Source of the DNA: Streptomyces sp. TS71-3
GTDB taxonomy: Bacteria > Actinomycetota > Actinomycetes > Streptomycetales > Streptomycetaceae
Assembly (NCBI RefSeq): GCF_018327685.1
Contig: NZ_BNEL01000001.1
Location: 3,100,001-3,164,000, forward strand
Direction of reading: 5' to 3'
Length of the DNA stretch: 64,000 bases
Shown: piece by piece, positions 42,060-49,292 of the stretch
Layout: every line of letters starts with the position of its first letter
How positions within the stretch are numbered: position 1 is the first letter of the stretch
Notes under the pieces: model-generated
The model's database searches: none
What the model saw: the letters and a program-made list of their open reading frames with translations, nothing else
What the model was told of the DNA's origin: nothing
Position numbers and translations under genes: made by a program

Positions 42060-43643
42060 ATGGAACGCCGCACTTTCCTGGCCACCGCCCTCGCCGCGGG
42101 AGCAGCGGTGCCGCTGCTCGGCACGTCCACCGCGGGGGCCGCGCCCCGGCCCGCCGCGGCCGGCATCAGCTGGCCGTCGGGGCAGGCCCTGCCGGGTTTC
42201 GCCGCGCCCTCCCGGCTCGCCACCGCCGACCTGTCCGCGTACTCCGCCGCGGACCAGCTCACCCTGATCAGCCTCCAGGGCATCGTCAACCGCACCCAGC
42301 CCCGTATCTACCTCCTCGCGAACGTCGGCGAGGGGAAGGCCACCTGGCAGCCCGACACCGGCGTGCCGAACGACTCCCCGAGCACGCTGGCCGCCCTGGT
42401 GGCCAGGTACCGGAGCGAGGTCAAGGGAGCCGTCATCCCCGACCCCGCGCTGCCGCAGTCGGTGAGCGTGGCGACGACCCTCGCGGGCCTGGAGGACGCG
42501 CTGATCGCGACACCCGAGATGGCCGCCTCGCTCGGCCTGCCGATCATCGAGGACCTCCGGGGGAGGTTCACCTCCGACCTGGCCGCCAGCCAGTGGCAGA
42601 TCGACACCCTCTGGCCGCGCACCACCCACCGCATGGTCATCAGCATGAACACCTCGCTGACGGCGTACCTGCGTGACTACGCCATAGCCAACCGGGCCCT
42701 CACCGTCTGGCTCGACCACAGCGACCCGGCGCAGAAGGCGCTGATCGAGCGCCTCGCCGACGACATGCCGGACCACTCCCCGTACATGGGCTGGCTGCGC
42801 GGCGGTGAGAGCCCCGCCGTGGAGACCCTGTCGAACCGCAGCTGCCACGTCCTCGCCGCCGACACCGCCCAGAACCTGTCGGTGTGGAGCGGCGTGCCCG
42901 CGAGCATCGACACGAACCCCTACCAGGCGGCCACGCCCGCGCTCCAGAACAAGATCTACGTCACCCTCACCTACAGCGACGGCGACAACCTCCAGTACGC
43001 GCAGCACAAGATGCGGCAGCTGTGGGACGACCCCGCCCGCGGGCAGATCCCCGTCAACTGGCCGGTGCCGCCCGAGATCCTGGACGCCGCGCCCGCGCTG
43101 TACGCCCACTACCAGCGGACGGCGACGACCAAGGACTACCTGCTCAGCGGGCCTTCGGGGCTCGGCTACGTCTTCCCGAGCGCCTACCCGGCGGCCACCT
43201 TCGACTCCTACGTGTCCCGTACCGCCGACTACACCAGGCGCCTCGGGATGAACAGCACGGCCATCATCAACCGGCTGGACAGCACCTACGAGCCGCTGAC
43301 CGACGCGGCCGTGGCGGCCTACGCGAAGGGCATGGCCCCACTCGGCATCTTCCAGAACTACGACGACTTCTACACCGAGCAACTGCTCCTGTCCGGGACC
43401 CCCATCGCCCGCTCCCGCCTGGCGCTGGACCAGGACGAGCTGCACGCCGGCCTCACCCGGGCGGCCGACGCCTGGACCGCGGCCGGGGGCAAGGCGCCGG
43501 TCTTCACCATGGTCTTCCTGCACGCGTGGACCATGACCCCGAGCGACGCGGCGGCGGTCGCGGCCACCCTCGACGACCGCTTCGTGCTGCTGCGCGGAGA
43601 GCAGTTCTTCGGCCTGGTCAAGAAGGCGGGGAGCGCCGGCTGA
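42060..43643 (+). CDS. Tat-exported GxGYxYP-family putative glycoside hydrolase
   Basis: 527 residues. MERRTFLATALAAGAAVPLL is a Tat signal with cleavage near AGAAP. The family-defining motif appears as SGLGYVFPS (G-x-G-Y-x-F-P, with Phe for the last Tyr) at ~363-371, together with TYSDGDNLQYAQHKM and LISLQGIVNRTQPRIYLL, both typical of PF14323. These proteins are found in polysaccharide-utilisation loci and are predicted TIM-barrel glycosidases without established activity. The ribosome-binding site GAGGAG overlaps the stop of the GH38 gene. Last gene of the rightward operon. Confidence 0.82.
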   Translation: MERRTFLATALAAGAAVPLLGTSTAGAAPRPAAAGISWPSGQALPGFAAPSRLATADLSAYSAADQLTLISLQGIVNRTQPRIYLLANVGEGKATWQPDTGVPNDSPSTLAALVARYRSEVKGAVIPDPALPQSVSVATTLAGLEDALIATPEMAASLGLPIIEDLRGRFTSDLAASQWQIDTLWPRTTHRMVISMNTSLTAYLRDYAIANRALTVWLDHSDPAQKALIERLADDMPDHSPYMGWLRGGESPAVETLSNRSCHVLAADTAQNLSVWSGVPASIDTNPYQAATPALQNKIYVTLTYSDGDNLQYAQHKMRQLWDDPARGQIPVNWPVPPEILDAAPALYAHYQRTATTKDYLLSGPSGLGYVFPSAYPAATFDSYVSRTADYTRRLGMNSTAIINRLDSTYEPLTDAAVAAYAKGMAPLGIFQNYDDFYTEQLLLSGTPIARSRLALDQDELHAGLTRAADAWTAAGGKAPVFTMVFLHAWTMTPSDAAAVAATLDDRFVLLRGEQFFGLVKKAGSAG

Positions 43644-43711
43644 CGGGAGGGGAGGGCACGGGGGCGAACCCGGGACCGGCCCGAGCGGCCGACCCCGGGG
43701 GCGGGCCCGTG

Positions 43712-44143
43712 TCAGGTCGCGAAGATCTGGGACTCGTCGGCGAACGCCTTGAACTCCAGCGCGTTGCCCGCCGGGTCGTGCAGGAACATCGTCCACTGCT
43801 CGCCGGGCTGTCCCGCGAAGCGCAGGTAGGGCTCGATGACGAAGGACGTGCCCGCGGCGCGGAGCCGTTCGGCGAGCGCGTGGAACTCCGGGATGGCCAG
43901 CACCAGGCCGAAGTGCGGCACGGGCACGTCGTGGCCGTCCACCCGGTTGCGGGCGCGCTCACCGCCGGCCGGGGCGAGATGGGTGACGAACTGGTGGCCG
44001 TGGAGGTTCCAGTCCACCCACGTGTCGGAGCTGCGGCCCTGCTCCAGGCCGAGCACCGCGCCGTAGAAGTGCCGGGCGGCAGCCAGGTCGTCGACCGGCA
44101 TCGCCAGGTGGAACCGCGGGATCGGCGCGTCGGGAACGGTCAT
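43712..44143 (-). CDS. VOC (glyoxalase/bleomycin resistance) superfamily protein
   Basis: 143 residues from ATG 44143, which follows GGAAGGAAG. Two beta-alpha-beta-beta-beta modules are visible: [22 protein letters not shown] and [21 protein letters not shown]. Candidate metal ligands are His in RFHLA, His in VPHFG and Glu in NALEFKAF. It lies beyond the end of the tox-like operon on the same strand. Known toxoflavin-degrading enzymes (TflA, TxDE) are VOC proteins, so a self-protection role is conceivable; but close relatives of this sequence type are widespread, so an ordinary housekeeping dioxygenase or isomerase is equally likely. Confidence 0.8.
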   Translation of the reverse strand: MTVPDAPIPRFHLAMPVDDLAAARHFYGAVLGLEQGRSSDTWVDWNLHGHQFVTHLAPAGGERARNRVDGHDVPVPHFGLVLAIPEFHALAERLRAAGTSFVIEPYLRFAGQPGEQWTMFLHDPAGNALEFKAFADESQIFAT

Positions 44144-44573
44144 GCGGGTGCTTCCTTCCCGGGCGTGGCACACGCCCACTGAGCTGCCGGGCAGCCGGTG
44201 CCCGGGCGGCACCGGCCGATCGGCTCCCTCTTGCCTACCCGGCCGGACGCGTCTCAGTGATGCGGTCCGCGGGGGGTGACGGGACGCCGGCCCGGGGCCT
44301 GCCGAAACACGGGCCACCCAAGCGGAACACCTGCTTGACCTCGGGGACTTCCGGCCCCGGTCCAAGCAGGTGAGAGGGAGGGTGGGGGCGGCGTGAACGA
44401 GCTCCGCCGGCAGTGCGTGCCGGTGGCCGTATCACGCCGCCCCGAATTCTCTGGAGTTGTCTCGGCGGAATGCATCCGGACCCTGGATTCGGCGTATCCC
44501 TTCGACCCTGGATCGGAGCGTCTCCCGCGGGCCTTCGCCGGGCCGCGGGGAGGCGGGACGCCCGGGGACCGGA
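44144..44573. other. Intergenic region with long inverted repeat
   Basis: 430 bp without a supported gene. CACCTGCTTG (44328-44337) pairs with CAAGCAGGTG (44363-44372), with partly complementary sequence inside. It may be the terminator of the tox-like operon or an operator of the VOC gene. Confidence 0.5.
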
Positions 44574-45560
44574 TCAGGACTCGGCCAGCCTGAAGCCCAT
44601 CGCGTACATGTCCCTGTGGTACCAGCCGTGCCGCCGGCGGCAGCGGGCCAGGTCCGCGAAGCGGGTGAAGCTGCCGCCGCGGGCGACGCGGTAGGCCGCG
44701 GCGCCGCCGAGGTCGTCGTCCACCGCCTCGCCGCCCGGGTAGGGGTGGTAGTCGTCCGAGACGTACTCCTCGACGTTGCCGCCCATGTCGAACGCGCCGA
44801 ACGGAGAGAGCCCGGCGGGGTACATGCCGACCGGAGTGGTGGACAGGGGCCCGTACTCGACGGTGTTGGTGCGGTCCGGGCCCGCCTGATCGCCCCACGG
44901 GTAGGCGCGGCCGTCGCCGCTGCTCGCCGCGTACTCCCACTCGGCCTCCGTCGGCAGCCTGAAGCCCCGGCCGGTGCGGGCCGCGAGCCAGGCGGCGTAG
45001 CGTTCCGCGTCCTGGGGGCCGACCGTCCACACGGGGTGGTTGGCGAGCTCGGCCGGATAGCCGCCGAACCGCCACGACGTGGGTGGCAGCGCGGCGTCCG
45101 GCTCCGCCAGCAGGAAGGCGCGGTACTCCTGGTTGGTGACGGGGTAGCGGCCGATGCGGAAGGCCGGCACGTCCACCTCGTACTGCGGTGCCTCCTTGGC
45201 GATCCAGTCGCGCACCACGCCGACGCTGCTCCACCGCGCGGTGACCGCGTCGATCCGGTCGGCCGGCAGGCCCAGCTGGACCCGCGCGGCGGGCACGTCG
45301 ACCATCGCGGGGTCGTCGGGGACGATCCTGGGGTCGCCGAGCAGGGCCAGCAGCCGCCCGGCGGCGAGCCGCGTGAGGGGTTCGGCGGCCGGGTCCTCGA
45401 CGGTGCGGGCGAGGTGGACGGGGCCGCGGATGGCCAGCAGCCGGCAGCGTGCGGCGAGCTCGCTCTCGTCGACGCGGTCGACGTAGGAGGCCGGCAGGCC
45501 CATGCAGGCGCGGTCCTCGACGGCGTGCGGGTCGACCGCGGGCGTGATGACGGTGTTCAT
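44574..45560 (-). CDS. FGE/SUMF1-like protein, ToxD-type
   Basis: 328 residues from ATG 45560, overlapping the WD40 gene stop by ATGA. After ~130 mostly helical residues (LTRLAAGRLLALLGDPR) comes the formylglycine-generating-enzyme fold: FRIGRYPVTNQEYRAF, RGFRLPTEAEWEYAA, GRAYPWGD, TTPVGMYPAGLSPFGAFDMGGNVEEY, and the terminal HRDMYAMGFRL. It lacks the paired Cys of true FGEs near the C-terminus (only RCRRR is seen), so sulfatase maturation is unlikely. In Burkholderia, ToxD of toxoflavin synthesis is such a protein and follows toxC, as here. Its exact step is not established. Last gene of the operon. Confidence 0.82.
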   Translation of the reverse strand: MNTVITPAVDPHAVEDRACMGLPASYVDRVDESELAARCRLLAIRGPVHLARTVEDPAAEPLTRLAAGRLLALLGDPRIVPDDPAMVDVPAARVQLGLPADRIDAVTARWSSVGVVRDWIAKEAPQYEVDVPAFRIGRYPVTNQEYRAFLLAEPDAALPPTSWRFGGYPAELANHPVWTVGPQDAERYAAWLAARTGRGFRLPTEAEWEYAASSGDGRAYPWGDQAGPDRTNTVEYGPLSTTPVGMYPAGLSPFGAFDMGGNVEEYVSDDYHPYPGGEAVDDDLGGAAAYRVARGGSFTRFADLARCRRRHGWYHRDMYAMGFRLAES

Positions 45561-47257
45561 GCCGCGACCCTCTCGCCGGCCGGAACGATGCTGACGGAGC
45601 CGTCGTAGGACGAGGCCAGGAAGCGGCCGCCCGCGGTGTCGTAGGTCAGGTTGGAGATGCCGGCCGCCGTGGGCCTGCCGATGTGCGACCAGGTGTCGGT
45701 CCGGGTGTCGTAGACGGCGACCACTCCCGAGTACGAGCCGCTGGCGACGAACCGGCCGTCGTCGGAGGCGGCGACGCACTTGATGGAGTGGTCGTGCGGC
45801 GTCGGCACCGAACGCTGGTCGTGCCCCTGCCAGATGCGCATCGTGAGGTCCCGGCCCACGCTGGCGAACGAGTCGTCGGCAAGCGCCGCGCAGCCGTTGG
45901 CGATCTGGGCGTGCGCCCCCTCGACGCGCCCGGTCTCCTCGAAGTCCGTGAGGGAGAACCAGCACACGGACGTGTCGGCGCAGACCGCGAAGAGCGTGTC
46001 GCCCGAGATCGCGACGTCCTTGACGGGGTTGGTGTGCAGCGGGAGCGTCGCCACGTGCTCGACCTGCTCGCCCAGGGAGAAGACCAGGCCCTCGCCGGTG
46101 TAGGCGCCCACCACGACGTGCGGCACGCCGTTCCGCTCGAAGGCCGCGCCGCAGTTCAGCGGTGAGCGGTGCTGGTGCAGGACCGAGCCGTCACCGGCGT
46201 CGAAGAGCCGGCCGAGCTGCCCGCCGGTCAGCACCCGGCCGCCGGCGCTCACCAGGAAGTTGCAGAGGCTGCCCGTGCTGGCGGCGAGCCGCCCGTCGCG
46301 CCACACGAGGCCCGCGTCGCCGGTCGTCCACATCTCGCCGTCGATGACGGAGACGGCGTTCACGCAGCGCGTCGGCTCGACGCCGGTGAGGTCCCACTCG
46401 CCGGTGTCCAGGCTGTAGGTGGCGTAGGAGGACCCGAAGGTGCCGAAGACGAGGGTGCGGTCGTCGAGGAACGCGCCCGAGCGCGCCCACACCTCGGCCG
46501 GGTACTCCGTCATGTGCGTCAGGGTCAGGCCGGCGAGGGCGTCCGAGGCGTCCCACACGCGGAACGTGCGGTCGTAGCTGAGGCTGACCAGCGTCTCGGT
46601 GGGGGCGTGGTAGACGAGCCGCTTGATGCCGGCCTCGTGGGCGCGGGCCCGGCCGGTGCGCCCGTCGGCGATGGAGATGATCTCGCCGTCGTCGTTGCCC
46701 GCGTAGATCACCCCGGTCCGGGTGATGGCGATGGTGTCGGTCTCGACGTCGCCGAGGTCGATGTCGCCCGTCATCTCGCCGGACTGAAGCGACCAGCGCT
46801 TGACCGTGCCGTCGTCGCTGGAGGTGACCAGCTCCTCGCCCTCGCCCAGCCAGGCGACGGAGAGGATGTCGGCGGTGTGCCCCTGGAACCGGGCGACGAC
46901 CGCGCCGTTCAGGTCGAAGACGCGGATGAGGTGGTCGCGGGCGACGGTGGCGACGAGCGGGCGGGTCGGGTGGAACGCCGCCATGTCGACGTCGTCCTTG
47001 TGCTCGCTGAGCACCGTCTTGAGCTTGAGGTCCGGTAGCGACCACAACCGTGCGGTGTAGTCGCTGGACGCGGTGAGCAGCATGGTGCCGTCCGGGCTGA
47101 ACTCGACCATGTTGGCGAGGTGGTCATGGTAGGCGCGGGCGAGGGGGACGTGCCCCTTCGCGTTCCACAGGATGACCTGGTTGTCATAGCCGGCGGTCGC
47201 CACGAGTTCGGAGTTGAAGGTCGCGATGCCGCTGATGGGGCCGTAATGACGGATCAT
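45557..47257 (-). CDS. WD40 beta-propeller protein, ToxC-type
   Basis: 566 residues made almost entirely of WD-like repeats: YDNQVILWNAKG, SDYTARLWSLPD, ARDHLIRVFDLNG, DDGTVKRWSLQ, YDRTFRVWDASD, RDLTMRIWQGHD and SYSGVVAVYDTRT. No signal peptide or added catalytic domain, so it is a cytoplasmic scaffold or, as suggested for ToxC, a pathway component of unknown chemistry. Start and stop both overlap neighbours by ATGA (toxB-like before, toxD-like after). The order cyclohydrolase - WD40 - FGE-like is the same as in the toxoflavin operon. Confidence 0.85.
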   Translation of the reverse strand: MIRHYGPISGIATFNSELVATAGYDNQVILWNAKGHVPLARAYHDHLANMVEFSPDGTMLLTASSDYTARLWSLPDLKLKTVLSEHKDDVDMAAFHPTRPLVATVARDHLIRVFDLNGAVVARFQGHTADILSVAWLGEGEELVTSSDDGTVKRWSLQSGEMTGDIDLGDVETDTIAITRTGVIYAGNDDGEIISIADGRTGRARAHEAGIKRLVYHAPTETLVSLSYDRTFRVWDASDALAGLTLTHMTEYPAEVWARSGAFLDDRTLVFGTFGSSYATYSLDTGEWDLTGVEPTRCVNAVSVIDGEMWTTGDAGLVWRDGRLAASTGSLCNFLVSAGGRVLTGGQLGRLFDAGDGSVLHQHRSPLNCGAAFERNGVPHVVVGAYTGEGLVFSLGEQVEHVATLPLHTNPVKDVAISGDTLFAVCADTSVCWFSLTDFEETGRVEGAHAQIANGCAALADDSFASVGRDLTMRIWQGHDQRSVPTPHDHSIKCVAASDDGRFVASGSYSGVVAVYDTRTDTWSHIGRPTAAGISNLTYDTAGGRFLASSYDGSVSIVPAGERVAA

Positions 47258-48006
47258 GACGAGCCTTCCAGTTGAATGGTGTGCGAGGTTCGGGCGATCT
47301 TCGCCCTGAGGTAGCCGGTGTTGTGCGGGTTGACGAAGACCCCCGTCGAGAGGGTGTTGCGGACCTTGATGCCGTAGCCGAGCAGCTGCTCGCGCTTGTC
47401 GGGGTTGTTGGTCAGCAGGTCGATCTCGGTGTGGCCGAGTGCGTGCAGCATCTGCACCGCGACGGCGTAGTCCCGCAGGTCGTCGTCGAGGCCCAGCGCG
47501 CGGTTGGCCTCGTAGGTGTCGAGGCCCTGCTCCTGGAGGCCGTAGGCGTCCAGCTTGTTGTAGAGGCCGATGCCGCGGCCCTCCTGGCGCAGGTACAGCA
47601 GCACCCCGCCGACCGTGTCGATCATGCGCAGGGCCTCGTTGAGCTGGGGCCCGCAGTCGCAGCGCGCCGAGCCGAACACCTCGCCCGTCAGGCACTCGGA
47701 GTGCACGCGGACGAGGGGCACGTCGGTCTGCGGGCCGAGCCGGACCGCCAGGTGCTCGCCCATGTCGGCGAGCCCGTCGAAGGTCATCAGCTCGGCCTGC
47801 ATCAGCGCGTCGGGACCGTGCTTGAGGGGCACGCCCACGCTCCGCCGGACCCTGGCGGGTCCCGGCAGCGCCACGCCGCCCGGGACGGACGCCTCCGGTC
47901 CTGTGCCGTCGTCGGGATCGGTGCCGCCTGGGGCGGGAGGTTCGGGGGAGGCGGCTGCCGGAGCGTCGTGAACCTGGTTCACCAAGGGTGTTTCTACGTG
48001 TCGCAT
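47254..48006 (-). CDS. GTP cyclohydrolase II, ToxB-type
   Basis: 250 residues. The enzyme opens GTP to 2,5-diamino-6-ribosylamino-pyrimidinone phosphate with release of formate and pyrophosphate. Zinc ligands Cys105, Cys116 and Cys118 (HSECLTGEVFGSARCDCGPQ), the GTP loop RQEGRGIGLYNKL (140-152) and DTYEANRALGL are intact. An acidic Pro-rich extension of ~50 residues precedes the domain, and there is no DHBP-synthase (RibB) part as in the usual Streptomyces riboflavin fusion. Location away from ribE/ribH and next to toxC- and toxD-like genes argues for secondary metabolism. ATG 48006 follows AGGAG, 11 nt after the MFS stop. Confidence 0.9.
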   Translation of the reverse strand: MRHVETPLVNQVHDAPAAASPEPPAPGGTDPDDGTGPEASVPGGVALPGPARVRRSVGVPLKHGPDALMQAELMTFDGLADMGEHLAVRLGPQTDVPLVRVHSECLTGEVFGSARCDCGPQLNEALRMIDTVGGVLLYLRQEGRGIGLYNKLDAYGLQEQGLDTYEANRALGLDDDLRDYAVAVQMLHALGHTEIDLLTNNPDKREQLLGYGIKVRNTLSTGVFVNPHNTGYLRAKIARTSHTIQLEGSS

Positions 48007-48017
48007 CGGGGTTTCTC

Positions 48018-49292
48018 CTATGCCTGCTGTGGTTTCGCCGGGTTGGGGCCGGTCCAAGCGGAGCGGGAGCGCGCCAGGTACCACAGCACCGTGGAGGCCG
48101 CCAGACCGAGCACGACGAAGGTGGCGGGGGTGCCCAGGGCACCGTTCACCACGACCACGGCGGTGGACGAGACGAGACCGGCGCCGCCGGTCAGCAGCCA
48201 CAGCACGCCGGAGGCGCGGCCCAGCACGGCCTTCGGCAGGTACTTGACGCGTCCCATCACGACGGTGGCCAGCACCATGCCCTGCCCGAACTGGCCCACG
48301 ACCAGCACGGTCAGGAACACCGGCCACATCGGTGTCGCGAGCAGCACCAGCGACACCGCGCGCAGCGCCATGCCGGACGTCAGCCACAGCCAGGCCGGGA
48401 ACCGGCGGCGCTGGGAGACGAAGAGGTTGCCCACGAGGCTGCTGAGGTTCATCGCGGCGATCGCGAGAGACGCCTGCTCCCCGCTGAGCCGCCAGGAGTG
48501 GGCGAGGTCGTAGAGGACGAGGGTGGTCAGGCCGTTGCCGCAGGCGATGTCCAGAACGAGCTGCACGATCAGCAGGGCCAGCATCCGGTGGTCCTTGAAG
48601 ACCGCCCGCACGGCCGGCCGCCACTCCCGCCGGTCCTTCTCGTCGGCCTGCTCCTTCGGCACCGGCGGCGGGCCGATGCCCATCGCCATGACGACGAGCG
48701 GCGCGAAGAACGTCGGCAGGTTGAGCCAGAGGAGGCCCGTGTACCCGAATGCCGGAAGGAGCGCGGACACCAGCACGGGCCCCACCATGGTGGTGGCGAG
48801 GAAGGAGCTGTTGAGGGTGCCGCGGGCCCGCGTGGGGCAGCTCGGAAAGGTCGCCGGTACCCCGGTGATCCACCCGGTGCGGTACGCCACGCCGCCGGCC
48901 GCGACCAGCAGGGCGCAGACGAACAGCAGCCACACGGGCGGGTCGTGGCGGAGCAGCAGCAGGTTCATCGCCGTCGCGGCGGCCGCCTGGACCAGCAGCC
49001 CGTACCGGACGAGCCCCCGCACCCCCCGGCGGTCGGCGATGGAGCCGAGCGTCGGGGAGAGCAGCATGGCCGCCGGAACGGCGGCGGCCAGCAGCGTCAT
49101 CGAGCCGAGCGAGCCGGTGACGTGGTAGACGAGCAGTGGCAGGGCCACGGCGTAGAGCGCCTCGCCGAGGTTGTTCGCCACGTTGCCGACGGCGAAGGTC
49201 ACGAAGCGCCGGTCCCGAAACGGTGAGGGCTCGGTCGCCTCACCGCTTTCGGGACTCCGGGCCGGCGACACCTCGTCGTCGATCCGGGTCAT
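48018..49292 (-). CDS. MFS transporter, enterobactin-exporter (EntS)-like
   Basis: 424 residues with twelve hydrophobic helices. ATG 49292 overlaps the stop of the preceding propeller gene (ATGA). The N-terminal block RDRRFVTFAVGNVANNLGEALYAVAL and SIADRRGVRGLVRYG (motif A) place it in the MFS_3/EntS-like group that exports small metabolites. A ~40-residue hydrophilic loop carries KEQADEKDRREW between helices 6 and 7. Embedded in a putative azapteridine operon, it most likely exports the product and provides self-protection. Confidence 0.88.
   Translation of the reverse strand: MTRIDDEVSPARSPESGEATEPSPFRDRRFVTFAVGNVANNLGEALYAVALPLLVYHVTGSLGSMTLLAAAVPAAMLLSPTLGSIADRRGVRGLVRYGLLVQAAAATAMNLLLLRHDPPVWLLFVCALLVAAGGVAYRTGWITGVPATFPSCPTRARGTLNSSFLATTMVGPVLVSALLPAFGYTGLLWLNLPTFFAPLVVMAMGIGPPPVPKEQADEKDRREWRPAVRAVFKDHRMLALLIVQLVLDIACGNGLTTLVLYDLAHSWRLSGEQASLAIAAMNLSSLVGNLFVSQRRRFPAWLWLTSGMALRAVSLVLLATPMWPVFLTVLVVGQFGQGMVLATVVMGRVKYLPKAVLGRASGVLWLLTGGAGLVSSTAVVVVNGALGTPATFVVLGLAASTVLWYLARSRSAWTGPNPAKPQQA

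Noticed and set aside
36644..42295. Long minus-strand frames over the FAD oxidoreductase and GH38 genes
   Set aside because: They are antisense open frames caused by high GC in the third position; composition is Gly/Arg/Val/Ala-rich without any motif.
44574..45560. Sulfatase-activating formylglycine-generating enzyme
   Set aside because: The fold is FGE-like, but the paired catalytic Cys near the C-terminus are absent and no sulfatase gene is nearby; the ToxD-like role fits better.
47254..48006. Primary riboflavin biosynthesis gene
   Set aside because: No ribE, ribH or ribD beside it and no RibB fusion; it is locked between an exporter and toxC/toxD-like genes by overlaps.
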